A DNA stretch of 32,328 nt from Prolixibacteraceae bacterium (GCA_029265875.1 JAJUGS010000010.1:1-32328); one strand, 5' to 3'; shown: positions 1-8,761, numbered from the stretch's first letter. Numbers and translations are program-made. The notes: generated from the sequence alone by a model not told the origin.

Positions 1-731
1 AGGCCGGCTGAAACCACAATCCAACGAAGGATTTCGGGTTTTATCCGGCCTGCCAGTTTTCCGCCAATCCAGCCACCGGTGAGGGAACCGAAAATCATGA
101 TAAACGCAATCCACCAGTCAACTTTGCCTGAAAAAGCAAAATAAATAGCGGCAGCCAGATTGATCACAAAGCCCAGTGCCTGCTTCAGAAAATTCAGCCT
201 TGTCATGTTTTCGTCGGTGACAAAACCCAGAACAGCCATCAATATCACACCCAGTCCGGCTCCAAAATAACCACCATAAACAGCCGCCATAAAAACAGCC
301 CCCATCATAAAAACCGGGTTGTGATGCTCCGAGTGTTTTTGTCCTAAACGGCTGATAACCCAGTTCTTTATTTTAACCTGGAACGCCAGCAGTGCAGTGG
401 CCAACAAAATCAGGTACGGAATCAGGCTTTTAAATGCATCTTCGCTGGTATTCAGAATTAGCAATCCTCCTGCCAATCCTCCTAAAATAGATACTGGCAG
501 TAACTTTTTGAGTCTTACCGATTGCGATTTGAAAGCATCGCGTTGTGCCCACATTCCGCCAATGGTGCCCGGAACCAATGCCACAGTGTTAGTTACATTG
601 GCAACCACCGGCGAAATGCCAATTGCCAGCAAAGCCGGGAAACTGACCAAAGTTCCGCCACCCGCCATGGCATTGATAAATCCGGCTGCCAAAGCTGCCA
701 TAAAAACCAGTATTTCGTTCAAATGCGGCAT
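1..731 (-). CDS. Sulfite exporter TauE/SafE family permease (3' end beyond window)
   Basis: This is a predicted inner-membrane permease of the TauE/SafE (DUF81) family, whose members export sulfite, sulfoacetate or related anions; the substrate here cannot be told. I translated it by hand because the ORF track lists only its plus-strand shadow. It begins MPHLNEILVFMAALAAGF, followed by the family's typical NAMAGGG loop and a long series of hydrophobic segments. The last visible residues (GGKLAGRIKPEILRW) match the usual family C-terminal region. I checked the codons nearest the window edge and saw no stop. About 243 codons are present, close to the usual 250, so only a few residues are missing. 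The ATG at 731 is the first start in frame. It is transcribed divergently from the hydrolase at 883, and no neighbour hints at a substrate. Confidence 0.85.
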   Translation of the reverse strand, partial: MPHLNEILVFMAALAAGFINAMAGGGTLVSFPALLAIGISPVVANVTNTVALVPGTIGGMWAQRDAFKSQSVRLKKLLPVSILGGLAGGLLILNTSEDAFKSLIPYLILLATALLAFQVKIKNWVISRLGQKHSEHHNPVFMMGAVFMAAVYGGYFGAGLGVILMAVLGFVTDENMTRLNFLKQALGFVINLAAAIYFAFSGKVDWWIAFIMIFGSLTGGWIGGKLAGRIKPEILRWIVVSAG

Positions 732-844
732 CAGATTTTTTTCAAGATTTGCAAAGATGGAAATTGCTTGAATATCTCAATTCATAAATCCGGCTTTTTA
801 TTGAAGTTTTTAACCCGAAAAATACATAGTGATTCAATATATTT

Positions 845-852
845 TAAATTTG
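845..852 (+). promoter_or_regulatory. Possible -7 box (TAAATTTG) of the alpha/beta hydrolase gene
   Basis: TAAATTTG matches the Bacteroidota -7 consensus TAnnTTTG and lies 30 bases before the ATG at 883. I see no TTTG or TTG at the right distance upstream, so this is a weak call in an AT-rich stretch. Confidence 0.3.
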
Positions 853-882
853 ACATAAGCAGAACATCTTAAAATCAGAATT

Positions 883-1893
883 ATGAAAAAAGTATTGCAA
901 TTTGCTGTCATCGTGATTGTTGCCATTGTACTGATTTATATACTTGGCCCAAAACCTCCAAAACCGGTTTTGAAAAACGATTTACCTGTAATTACGGCAT
1001 CAATTGCCGGGCTTGATAATATTGCTGCAAAAAATGATTCAGGTCTCAATATAAAACCGGATAACCAAACCCGAATTATCTGGGCAAACGACACGCTGAA
1101 ACAGCCCACAAAATATGCAGTGCTTTATCTGCATGGCTTTTCGGCATCGTGGTACGAAGGATATCCCGCCAACGTGGATTTTGCAAGGAAATTTGGGTTC
1201 AACGCCTATTTCCCACGCCTGGCCTCGCATGGAATTATTACTGATGATGCATTGATTGACATGACACCCGACCGTTTGTGGGAATCGGCCAAACAGGCGC
1301 TGATGGTTGCCCATATTCTGGGCGAAAAAGTGATAATTATGAGTACTTCAACGGGCGGAACACTGGGGTTGAAGCTGGCTGCCGAATTTCCTGATTTGGT
1401 CGATGCTTTAATATTATATTCTCCCAACATCAAAATCAATAACAGTGCTGCCTTTTTGCTGTCGAAACCCTGGGGATTGCAGATTGGCAGAAAAGTAACC
1501 GGCAGCACTCACCGTGTTACAAGCGAAAATTTTGATTCAAAAGACTGCCAGTACTGGGATTGCCGCTACCGGATGGAAGCCGTGGTTTACCTGCAACAAC
1601 TGGTGGAGGCCACCATGAATAAATCGACATTCGAAAGGGTGAAAACACCTGTTTTTCTGGCTTATTATTACAAAGACGAAACACACCAGGATGAAACTGT
1701 TCGGGTTGACGCCATGCTTGAAATGTTCGATAAGTTGGGAACAACTCCGGAAATGAAAGAAAAAATGGCGTTCCCGGATGCCGGAAACCATGTGATTGCC
1801 TGTGAACTGACTTCAAAATCGTACAGGGAAGTTTTTGACGAAACTGTAAAATTTGCTGAAAAGGTTTTGAAACTTCAGCCGGTAGCCGAATAA
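883..1893 (+). CDS. Membrane-anchored alpha/beta hydrolase (serine hydrolase)
   Basis: This is an alpha/beta-hydrolase-fold protein of 336 residues, probably a lipase, esterase or serine aminopeptidase-like enzyme facing the periplasm. Residues 5-22 form one hydrophobic segment without a lipobox or clear cleavage site, so an uncleaved anchor is likely. The oxyanion-hole motif LHGFSAS follows at about residue 83. The nucleophile elbow reads STSTGG, a Ser-x-Ser-x-Gly variant of the usual GxSxG. The acid is probably in the YYKDETHQDE stretch and the histidine in AGNHVIAC near the C-terminus. The start is the ATG after an A-rich leader, typical of genes without a Shine-Dalgarno site. It stands alone between divergent and convergent neighbours. 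The fold is clear; the substrate is not. Confidence 0.75.
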   Translation: MKKVLQFAVIVIVAIVLIYILGPKPPKPVLKNDLPVITASIAGLDNIAAKNDSGLNIKPDNQTRIIWANDTLKQPTKYAVLYLHGFSASWYEGYPANVDFARKFGFNAYFPRLASHGIITDDALIDMTPDRLWESAKQALMVAHILGEKVIIMSTSTGGTLGLKLAAEFPDLVDALILYSPNIKINNSAAFLLSKPWGLQIGRKVTGSTHRVTSENFDSKDCQYWDCRYRMEAVVYLQQLVEATMNKSTFERVKTPVFLAYYYKDETHQDETVRVDAMLEMFDKLGTTPEMKEKMAFPDAGNHVIACELTSKSYREVFDETVKFAEKVLKLQPVAE

Positions 1894-1916
1894 TTGCTGT
1901 TTCAATATTGTTTCCG

Positions 1917-2648
1917 TTATAAAATTTTAGCTGCAGCAGCTTCATCAATAAACCAGATCAATTCACCATTTTGAGGTGTGATGTAATAGGCAGGTAATAA
2001 TTTGGCCGCTTCGTCATCGTTCATAATTTCGGCAATCCGCTGGGCTTTGCTTTCGCCAGTCACCAGAAAGTAAATCCGGTTGGCATTGTTCAACACTTTT
2101 CCGGTCAGCGTGATTCGTTTTTGTCCCGACAAAGGATGACTGGTAACTGCGCAAATCCTTTCATCTTCAAATAGTTCAATTTCATCGGGGAAGATTGATG
2201 CTGTATGGCCATCTTCGCCCAAACCCAGAATCACCAGGTCAAAAACCGGACTGTCGCCCCGAAAATTGAGGTTCGCTTTTATTTCTTCAGAATAACGGAT
2301 GGCTTCTTTTTCAGGGTCTTCTTCTCCCCTGATGCGGTGAACATTTTCTGCAGGGATCAGAATCGCAGAGAGTAAAAGATCGTTTGCTGCCTTGAAATTA
2401 CTTTGATCATTTTCCGGTGAAACACATCTTTCGTCGCCCCACCAGAAATGAACCCGTCCCCAATCTATTTCCGCCTGGTATTTTGTGGCCAGCTTTCGAA
2501 ACAACAACGACGGCGTTTTGCCCCCTGACAACAGAATATGAATTGGTTCCTGAACTGAAGCTTTGGTCAACTGGTAAATTTCTTTTGCCAGTGCTTTAAC
2601 TGTTTTTTTCGGATTCTTATAGATTTTTACTTCTGTTGTGCCTGCCAT
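1917..2648 (-). CDS. pgl: 6-phosphogluconolactonase
   Basis: This is the DevB/Pgl type of 6-phosphogluconolactonase, which hydrolyses 6-phosphogluconolactone, the second step of the oxidative pentose phosphate pathway in the cytosol. Family motifs are present: LSGGKTPSLLF, WGRVHFWWGDERCV, and the LGLGEDGHTASIFP signature. The ORF track starts at 2744, but the first 32 residues are not family-like and would overlap zwf. I therefore chose the ATG at 2648 (MAGTTEVKIY), giving 243 residues, the normal length. It follows zwf by 41 bases on the same strand, matching its place in the pathway. The 6-phosphogluconate dehydrogenase gene, often next to this pair, is not in the window. Confidence 0.92.
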   Translation of the reverse strand: MAGTTEVKIYKNPKKTVKALAKEIYQLTKASVQEPIHILLSGGKTPSLLFRKLATKYQAEIDWGRVHFWWGDERCVSPENDQSNFKAANDLLLSAILIPAENVHRIRGEEDPEKEAIRYSEEIKANLNFRGDSPVFDLVILGLGEDGHTASIFPDEIELFEDERICAVTSHPLSGQKRITLTGKVLNNANRIYFLVTGESKAQRIAEIMNDDEAAKLLPAYYITPQNGELIWFIDEAAAAKIL

Positions 2649-2689
2649 GCTTCTGGATATTATTTTTGAATTGAAAAATAGGTAAAAAA

Positions 2690-4183
2690 TTACAGTTCGC
2701 AATAAAGTCCGTCGTTGGTGAGGTTTTTGCACGGATAGCGCCAACTGGCACCGGTAATCAGTTTGTCAGCATTTTCGGGTCCCCAGGTTCCGGCCGGATA
2801 ACCATAAATCGGTATTTCAGGATTGGTTTCCCAGGCATTCAGAATGGGCTGAACAAACTGCCAGGCCTGTTCAACAGCATCGCCCCTGGCATACAAAGTG
2901 GCATCGCCCTGCATGCAATCCAGCAGCAATCTTTCGTAAGCCGATGGCACCGTAACATTGGCAAGATCGGAGTAATGAAAATCCATGTTTACGGTCTGAA
3001 CATCAAACCCGGCGCCCGGTGTTTTCATGCCAAATTTCAGTAGAATTCCCTCGTCGGGCTGAATTCTGATGATCAGCTGGTTATTTACAGGGCCGGCAGT
3101 TTTGCCAAAAAGCTGGTGTGGTACTTTTTTAAAATGAATGACCACCTCGGTTACCCGCGTTGGCATTTTTTTCCCGGTGCGGATGTAAAAAGGCACGCCT
3201 GCCCAGCGCCAATTATCGATAAAAAACTTCAGTGCCACAAATGTTTCGGTCCTCGAAAGCGGATCAACACCACTTTCCTCGCGATACCCCGGTATTTTTT
3301 CGCCTTTGATAACCGACGATGTGTATTGTCCGCGGATTACGCAGCGGTCAATCATGTTCTCGCGAAATGGCCGGAGCGACTGAAAAACCTTGACAATCTC
3401 GTTTCTGATGGCATTGGCTTCGATAATAACCGGTGGCTCCATGGCCACAAATCCCACAAGTTGCATCAGGTGGTTTTGCACCATGTCGCGCAAAGCGCCC
3501 GAGTGGTCGTAATATCCGCCACGCCCTTCCACTCCCAGGCTTTCAGCAGAGGTGATTTCCACACGGTCGATGTAATTGTGGTTCCAGAGTGGTTCAAAAA
3601 TGCCGTTAGAAAAACGGGTAACCAACATATTCTGAACCGTTTCTTTGCCCAAATAATGATCGATGCGGTAAATCTGGTCTTCATCAAAATAATTAAGCAA
3701 CTGAATGTTCAGTTCTTTGGCAGTTTCGAGGTTGGTGCCAAAAGGTTTCTCAACAATCAGTCTGCGGAAATATTTGTTGGAACGGCTTAATCCGTTTTCA
3801 TGCAGAAAGCGCGGTATTACACTGTAAAGCGAAGGAGGGGTTGAAAGATAAAAAATGTAATTTTCGGGTATTTCGAGTTTTTTTGATAGTTCGTCCAACC
3901 GGTTTTTCAGCGGAATAAAATCACCAGCCGAATCGTTTGAAACAGGTTGGTAATAAAGTTTTTGCAGAAATGTTGCAGTTTCTGCATCATCCGGCAAAAA
4001 TCCGGTTGACCGTTTTCTGAATTCGTCGTCAGACAAAACAGAACGCGATGCGCCCAGAACGGCAAATTTTTCGGGCAGCAGTTTTTGTTTGAAAAGATCA
4101 AAAATCGCCGGTATCAGTTTGCGTTTGGTGAGATCACCCGATGCACCAAAAATAATTAGAATATGATTTGCGGTCGTTTTCAT
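2690..4183 (-). CDS. zwf: Glucose-6-phosphate 1-dehydrogenase
   Basis: This enzyme oxidises glucose 6-phosphate to the 6-phosphogluconolactone with NADP, the entry step of the oxidative pentose phosphate pathway. The nucleotide-binding motif GASGDLTKRK lies at residues 13-22, EKPFG at 145-149, and the substrate-binding and catalytic signature RIDHYLGKE at 173-181. At 497 residues it has normal full length. Its ATG overlaps the stop codon of the phosphopantetheinyl transferase gene upstream (ATGA, 4180-4183), so translation of the two is probably coupled. pgl follows 41 bases downstream. I see no promoter of its own, so expression probably depends on the transcript coming from gldE. Confidence 0.96.
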   Translation of the reverse strand: MKTTANHILIIFGASGDLTKRKLIPAIFDLFKQKLLPEKFAVLGASRSVLSDDEFRKRSTGFLPDDAETATFLQKLYYQPVSNDSAGDFIPLKNRLDELSKKLEIPENYIFYLSTPPSLYSVIPRFLHENGLSRSNKYFRRLIVEKPFGTNLETAKELNIQLLNYFDEDQIYRIDHYLGKETVQNMLVTRFSNGIFEPLWNHNYIDRVEITSAESLGVEGRGGYYDHSGALRDMVQNHLMQLVGFVAMEPPVIIEANAIRNEIVKVFQSLRPFRENMIDRCVIRGQYTSSVIKGEKIPGYREESGVDPLSRTETFVALKFFIDNWRWAGVPFYIRTGKKMPTRVTEVVIHFKKVPHQLFGKTAGPVNNQLIIRIQPDEGILLKFGMKTPGAGFDVQTVNMDFHYSDLANVTVPSAYERLLLDCMQGDATLYARGDAVEQAWQFVQPILNAWETNPEIPIYGYPAGTWGPENADKLITGASWRYPCKNLTNDGLYCEL

Positions 4184-4827
4184 TGTTCATTTTTACCCAT
4201 TTCAACACAAAAAACAAGCATATTGTTTTTTACAGATAAAAACCAAAGATTGAAATTTTCAGTTCCGGCCTCTGAATTAAGCACTGCCTTAAATTCCCTT
4301 TCACAAGTCAGGTCAAACGGAGTAATCAGAATTTGTTTGTTGAACTGAACTCCTTTTTGCGGGCTACACTTAAAAATTGCTTCTTTGGCGCACCAGTAAA
4401 GCAATTGCAGCAATTTTGGCTGATCCGATTTTTGTATGTTTTCCATTTCTGCAGGATGAAGAAACCGTTTGGCAATGCGGTCGGTATCGCGGTTTATGGT
4501 TTCAACATCCACCCCACAGTTTAACTCCGAAATAAAAACCACAACCAGGTTGGCTGAATGTGAAATGCTGATGAATTTCCGGCTGTTCAGCAAGGTTGGT
4601 TTTCCGTCGGGTTGGTAAACAATTTCACTTTTTTCGCCGGTGATTTTTTCAGTCAGTATTCTTGTTGCAAGAAATTCAACCTGCCTTTTGGGGGCTGAAA
4701 TCATCGAAAACCGGGCTTTCCCGGCATCCGAAAGTTTTAACCTGTTTAGCAATTCAGCAGGTGTTTCGGTCATTTCCCAAATCCCTGCATTTCCGTATTC
4801 GAATTGTATTTGCTGAATAAACGGCAT
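4180..4827 (-). CDS. 4'-phosphopantetheinyl transferase superfamily protein (Sfp type)
   Basis: This enzyme is predicted to move phosphopantetheine from coenzyme A onto a serine of carrier proteins. The Sfp-type motifs are visible: the magnesium-binding GVDVE at about residue 103 and WCAKEAIFK, the WxxKEA motif, at about residue 145. Length is 215 residues, as expected for the single-chain type. The gene begins on the last base of the gldD stop codon and ends in an ATGA overlap with zwf. No carrier protein, polyketide or peptide synthetase lies nearby, so the partner is probably the fatty-acid acyl carrier protein encoded elsewhere, though this is inference. Confidence 0.88.
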   Translation of the reverse strand: MPFIQQIQFEYGNAGIWEMTETPAELLNRLKLSDAGKARFSMISAPKRQVEFLATRILTEKITGEKSEIVYQPDGKPTLLNSRKFISISHSANLVVVFISELNCGVDVETINRDTDRIAKRFLHPAEMENIQKSDQPKLLQLLYWCAKEAIFKCSPQKGVQFNKQILITPFDLTCEREFKAVLNSEAGTENFNLWFLSVKNNMLVFCVEMGKNEQ

Positions 4828-5456
4828 CAGTTCCAGCTTGTTGATTCAATCAACCTGATTACATCGGGTTCCAGAAAATCGATGACCGGTTTCAGCGAGT
4901 CGATATTCGGAACATCGCGTATGTAAAGGGCTCCGCGCAGAAAATGAGTGGTGCTGTCGGTTAAAAAAAACTGTAGCGGAGAGGCTGCATTCCCTTCAAT
5001 TTTATAAATCAGGCCATAAACTTTCTTTCCTTTATTCACAAAAACCTGTTCGGTAATGGCGTCGGCTTTAATGGAATGTTTGTAGGCGAGTGTCCTCGAT
5101 TCTTCCATTAACTCGTTGAGCAATATCTTTTTGCCTTTTTCAGCTTCATTCAAGGTAAAATAGGAAATATGAATTTCGGCTTTATTCGCAGGTACTTCAA
5201 TATTTGTCCAGAATAGTTTATCCGGATTATCCGGGTCTTGCTCAATATGCGAATAATCAGGTATTTCAAAACTGTAGGGATAGCTTTCTGTGATCCGATG
5301 GTAGCTTTTTTCAGGGAAGTCAATCCGGAAATAGGAACGTGGTTTGGGTGTGTATTTTTGTTTGCAACTGTTTGCAAAAATGAATGCCACCACGGAAAAA
5401 AAGATGACAACTGTTTTGAAGGCTCCGTATTTATTCGTCATCTGTATTTTTGTCAA
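4827..5456 (-). CDS. gldD: Gliding motility lipoprotein GldD
   Basis: GldD is an envelope lipoprotein needed for gliding motility in Flavobacterium johnsoniae and is conserved even in non-gliding Bacteroidota, where it is linked with the type IX secretion apparatus. The protein has a hydrophobic signal region ending in a cysteine (IFANSC), then the family hallmark PKPRSYFRIDFPEK. It has 209 residues. The start at 5456 overlaps the end of gldE by 26 bases; a second ATG at 5441 (MTNKYGAF) would reduce the overlap to 11 bases and is equally likely. The gldE-gldD order is the usual one. The T9SS protease at 25212 shows that the export machinery is used by this organism. Confidence 0.9.
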   Translation of the reverse strand: MTKIQMTNKYGAFKTVVIFFSVVAFIFANSCKQKYTPKPRSYFRIDFPEKSYHRITESYPYSFEIPDYSHIEQDPDNPDKLFWTNIEVPANKAEIHISYFTLNEAEKGKKILLNELMEESRTLAYKHSIKADAITEQVFVNKGKKVYGLIYKIEGNAASPLQFFLTDSTTHFLRGALYIRDVPNIDSLKPVIDFLEPDVIRLIESTSWN

Positions 5457-6756
5457 TTTCCACTTTTATTTTTTTGATTCGGCGCTCATCTGCCTCTTCA
5501 ATGGTAAACGTGTATTGGTTGTAAACTATTTTATCATGCAGTTGCGGAATTGCGCCTTTCAGTTCAAGAATCAATCCTGCAAGGGTTTCAGAATCTCCTT
5601 TAACATCTTCGAAATCAAGTTCATTGCTCCGGGTGGTTTTAATAAAGTCAGTCAGTAATATTTTACCATCGAACAACCAGGTTTTTTCATCAATGCGACT
5701 GAAAAAGTGGTCTTCTTCATCAAACTCGTCCACAATTTCCCCCACAATTTCTTCGAGCACATCTTCCAGTGTTACGATTCCCGAAGTACCTCCATATTCG
5801 TCGATTACAATAGCCAGATGAACTTTGTTCTTTTGAAATTCACCCAGTAACGAATTAATTTTCTTGGTTTCAGGTACATAGAATGGCGGTCTGATTAAAG
5901 TTTGCCAGTTAAACGAATTTCCTTTGTGGCTGTGAATCAGAATATCCTTGATATACAAAACTCCCTGAATGTTGTCGAAGGAGCCCGAGTAAACCGGGAT
6001 TCTTGAAAACCCGGATTCAACAATCACATTCAGCACCGTTGAAAAACTCGATTTTATATCCAGTGAAACCACGTCAACGCGGGGTTTCATGATGTCACCC
6101 ACATTTTTGTTGCCAAATTTCACAATCCCTTCCAGAATTTCTTTGTCTTCTTCCAAAACCGGGTCATCCGACATTTTTAAAGCCTGCGTAATGTCTTCCA
6201 TCGACAGGGGGGAGCGATGATTGCCGTTTGTATATCTCAGGAAATTTGGGAAACTACGAATAAAACCAGTTACCGGGCTAAACAGGAATCCGGCAAAAAT
6301 CAGAGGCCATTCTGCAATTTTCAGGATTAAATCAGGCAAAAGTCCGGCTAATAAAAGCGGTACAATTTCTCCAAAAACAAGCAGAATTCCAACAATTAAA
6401 AGAATCAATACCGATTGATGTTGAACAGACTGTTCAGAAAAAAAGGTAAAACCACCGAACAAATAAACGAGTGAAATAACAACTGATATGTTAATTATTC
6501 CTTTTAACAATATAAATGTGGATTTCAGTTTTTCCTGATTTTCAACAAGATTCAGAAAGTACCTGCTGAAACTGAATTTCCTTTTTTTCTGAAATTCTTT
6601 GTCGAGGATATGGCTGAAACTGGCTGTTTCAGAACTTCGGATAAAGACAAGCAAAAGCAATAAAATGATGACAATCACCAAAAACTGAGAAGTTTCAGGA
6701 GTGTTTAAAACTTCTGTGCCGGGTGGCAATGATGATTGTAACGTGTCCGTTTCCAA
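5431..6756 (-). CDS. gldE: Gliding motility-associated protein GldE (CorC/HlyC-type CBS membrane protein)
   Basis: GldE resembles the CorC/HlyC family of CBS-domain membrane proteins, some of which move divalent cations. In F. johnsoniae extra GldE can partly make up for weak gldB alleles, and gldE sits next to gldD. Hydrophobic segments lie near residues 20-40 and 80-160, followed by a CBS pair (DIMKPRVDVVSLD at about 220) and the family motif IVIDEYGGTSGIVTLEDVLEE at about 315. A CorC_HlyC C-terminal domain occupies roughly the last 90 residues. Length 441 is normal. ssb ends 16 bases upstream on the same strand, so ssb and gldE may share a transcript. Assignment as GldE rather than a generic hemolysin-like protein rests on its contact with gldD. 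Confidence 0.92.
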   Translation of the reverse strand: METDTLQSSLPPGTEVLNTPETSQFLVIVIILLLLLVFIRSSETASFSHILDKEFQKKRKFSFSRYFLNLVENQEKLKSTFILLKGIINISVVISLVYLFGGFTFFSEQSVQHQSVLILLIVGILLVFGEIVPLLLAGLLPDLILKIAEWPLIFAGFLFSPVTGFIRSFPNFLRYTNGNHRSPLSMEDITQALKMSDDPVLEEDKEILEGIVKFGNKNVGDIMKPRVDVVSLDIKSSFSTVLNVIVESGFSRIPVYSGSFDNIQGVLYIKDILIHSHKGNSFNWQTLIRPPFYVPETKKINSLLGEFQKNKVHLAIVIDEYGGTSGIVTLEDVLEEIVGEIVDEFDEEDHFFSRIDEKTWLFDGKILLTDFIKTTRSNELDFEDVKGDSETLAGLILELKGAIPQLHDKIVYNQYTFTIEEADERRIKKIKVEIDKNTDDE

Positions 6757-6772
6757 AATTCAGTTGAATTGG

Positions 6773-7216
6773 TTAAAAAGGAAGGTCTTCGTCGCCTTCG
6801 GGAGCTTCAATTTCGGGTGCCGGAGCAGGCTGAAATGAATCAGTCTGGTTGCTTCTGCCATTTGCAATTCCCCTGTTTTCAGCCGATTCGCGGTTGCCCA
6901 GCAACTGCATCACATCGCCATAAATTTCGGTGATGTATCTTTTATTACCGGACTGGTCGTCGTAACTGCGGGTTCTGAGTCTTCCTTCGATATACAATTG
7001 GCGGCCTTTTGTAACATATTTTTCGGCCACATCAGCCAGCCCCCGCCATAAAACGATATTGTGCCATTCGGTGGTGGTAACTTTTTCGCCATTTTTTGCG
7101 GTGTAGGTTTCAGAGGTGGCCAGTGTAAAATTGGCAACTTTCACACCTGCATCAAGATTCCTGACTTCGGGATCTTTCCCCACATTTCCAACTAAGATTA
7201 CTTTGTTAACTGACAT
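6773..7216 (-). CDS. ssb: Single-stranded DNA-binding protein
   Basis: SSB coats single-stranded DNA in replication, repair and recombination. The N-terminal OB fold begins MSVNKVILVGNVGKDPEVR and includes the typical EWHNIVLWRGLADVAEKY and LYIEGRLRTR strands. A low-complexity linker leads to the acidic protein-docking tip DEDLPF at the C-terminus. At 147 residues it is a usual length. It lies between mutY and gldE on the same strand, a gene order common in Bacteroidota. The leader before the ATG is A-rich and lacks a Shine-Dalgarno site. Confidence 0.95.
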   Translation of the reverse strand: MSVNKVILVGNVGKDPEVRNLDAGVKVANFTLATSETYTAKNGEKVTTTEWHNIVLWRGLADVAEKYVTKGRQLYIEGRLRTRSYDDQSGNKRYITEIYGDVMQLLGNRESAENRGIANGRSNQTDSFQPAPAPEIEAPEGDEDLPF

Positions 7217-7285
7217 ATCTTTATTTTTTAAAAGGATAACATCTAAAAATACAAAACAATCAGAATAAACTGAATACTAATAAAA

Positions 7286-8335
7286 TTATCTGTTGCCCGT
7301 TTTTATTACTGCCGCCTCAAGCAGGCGCGGCACTGCAAATTTAAAAATATCTTTCTTATGAATTTTTAAAAAACCATTACAGTCAGCAGGTATTTTTCCA
7401 ATTGTTAAATAAATAAAGCGGGCATAAATAATCTGGTGGGTGAGTACGTGTTTATATAATTCAGATATTGAATTGATTGTGAGGTTTTCGTTTTTTATAA
7501 AATCAAACGGGATTTCAAGAATTTTCTCATCTCTTAATTGATGATGGCTTTCTGCCAACGGAAATTGGTAAAGATTTTTCCAGATGTCATTTCCGGTTCT
7601 TTTCTGAAGTAAAACAAAATCGCTGTCTTCTATTATATAATAGTAAAAATACCGGTTGACGGTTTTTACTTTTTTCGATTTTACCGGTAATTCATTTATT
7701 GTTTCATGAATAGCAGAGTAACAGGATTTTGCCAATGGGCAAGTTGCACAATCGGGATTGGATGGTACACACTGCAGGGCTCCGAATTCCATCATGGCCT
7801 GGTTATAATTCCCGGCATTTTTTTCTGGAACCAAACTGTTTGCCAGGTCCTGAAATTCTTTTTTGCCGTTTGTAGAATCAATCGGGGTAAAAATGCCAAA
7901 ATACCGGCTGAGCACACGATAAATATTGCCGTCAATTGCTGCAACCGGTATGTCAAAGGCTATCGATGCGATTGCTGCTGCGGTGTAATTACCAATCCCG
8001 GGAAGTTTTTTAATTGCGTTGAAATCATCGGGGAAAACACCTGAAAAGTCATTTGCGATTATTTTGGCAGCCAGGTGGAGGTTGCGCGCACGTGTGTAGT
8101 ATCCGAGGCCCTGCCACATTTTCAGTACCAAATCTTCGGGAGCCAAAGCAAGATCAAATACTGTGGGGAATTGTTGCAAAAAGCGGTTGTAATAGTGAGT
8201 AGCCTGCGCCACACGGGTTTGCTGCAACATAATTTCTGAAATCCAGATATTGTATGGATCGCGGGTTTCGCGCCACGGAAGATCACGCTTGTTGATTTTA
8301 TACCAATCAGAAATTGCGCGTTTAAAAAAGTCCAT
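7286..8335 (-). CDS. mutY: A/G-specific adenine glycosylase
   Basis: MutY removes adenine mispaired with 8-oxoguanine. The N-terminal catalytic domain shows LPWRETRDPYNIWISEIMLQQT with the catalytic Glu, the helix-hairpin-helix LPGIGNYTAAAIASIAF, and the catalytic Asp in AIDGNIYRV. The Fe-S cluster motif is exact: C-x6-C-x2-C-x5-C in CVPSNPDCATCPLAKSC. The last 120 or so residues form the NUDIX-like 8-oxoguanine-recognising domain. Length 349 is normal. It is divergent from the HU gene at 8471 and followed by ssb. A possible -7 box TATTTTTG is read on the minus strand at 8369-8376, without a clear -33 partner. Confidence 0.95.
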   Translation of the reverse strand: MDFFKRAISDWYKINKRDLPWRETRDPYNIWISEIMLQQTRVAQATHYYNRFLQQFPTVFDLALAPEDLVLKMWQGLGYYTRARNLHLAAKIIANDFSGVFPDDFNAIKKLPGIGNYTAAAIASIAFDIPVAAIDGNIYRVLSRYFGIFTPIDSTNGKKEFQDLANSLVPEKNAGNYNQAMMEFGALQCVPSNPDCATCPLAKSCYSAIHETINELPVKSKKVKTVNRYFYYYIIEDSDFVLLQKRTGNDIWKNLYQFPLAESHHQLRDEKILEIPFDFIKNENLTINSISELYKHVLTHQIIYARFIYLTIGKIPADCNGFLKIHKKDIFKFAVPRLLEAAVIKTGNR

Positions 8336-8391
8336 ATTTGATAAGTACTTTAAAATCTTTTAGAAAAACAAAAATAAATAATTGAAAAGCT

Positions 8392-8420
8392 TTTGGGTTT
8401 TTAAATAATTTTTATTTTTG
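8392..8420 (+). promoter_or_regulatory. Promoter of the HU gene (TTTG-N17-TAnnTTTG)
   Basis: TTTG at 8392-8395 and TATTTTTG at 8413-8420 match the Bacteroidota -33 and -7 boxes with a 17-base spacer. The -7 box lies 50 bases before the ATG of the HU gene. The promoter probably also serves the small basic gene and perhaps rng. Confidence 0.6.
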
Positions 8421-8470
8421 CACACTCAAAATAATCGTTTAATATATTGAAAATTAAATAATTTAAAAAA

Positions 8471-8755
8471 ATGACAAAGGCAGATATCGTAAACGAAGTA
8501 GCGAAGAATACCGGAATTGAAAAGGTAACAGTACAGAAAGCAGTTGAAGCTTTTATGGAAACAGTGAAAGATTCGTTAGTTGATGGTAAGAATGTTTACC
8601 TGAGAGGTTTCGGAAGTTTTGTAGTGAAGAAAAGAGCTGAAAAAACAGCCAGGAATATTTCTAAAAACACTACAATTATTATCCCATCTCACAATATTCC
8701 TTCGTTCAAACCAGCAAAAACTTTTATCTCTGAAGTTAAAAAACAAGTAAAATAA
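8471..8755 (+). CDS. HU/IHF family DNA-binding protein
   Basis: This is a 94-residue histone-like protein that bends and packs DNA as a dimer. It starts MTKADIVNEVAKNTGI and has the family beta-arm entry LRGFGSFVVKKRAEK. The arm reads ARNISKNTTIIIPSHNIPSF, which departs from the standard RNPQTGKEI form carried by the second HU in this window (14135-14404). That makes it the divergent HU/IHF type found beside rng in Bacteroidota. It is first in a plus-strand cluster with the small basic gene seven bases downstream and RNase G after that. Promoter boxes lie at 8392-8420. Whether it works as a homodimer or with the other HU cannot be seen. Confidence 0.93.
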   Translation: MTKADIVNEVAKNTGIEKVTVQKAVEAFMETVKDSLVDGKNVYLRGFGSFVVKKRAEKTARNISKNTTIIIPSHNIPSFKPAKTFISEVKKQVK

Positions 8756-8761
8756 AAAGTT

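Noticed and set aside
397-771. Plus-strand ORF of 124 residues at the left edge
   Set aside because: It is the shadow of the TauE/SafE permease read on the minus strand, which has a family-like sequence over the same bases.
3116-3790. Plus-strand ORF of 224 residues inside zwf
   Set aside because: zwf on the other strand carries all catalytic motifs; this ORF has no recognisable domain and starts mid-gene.
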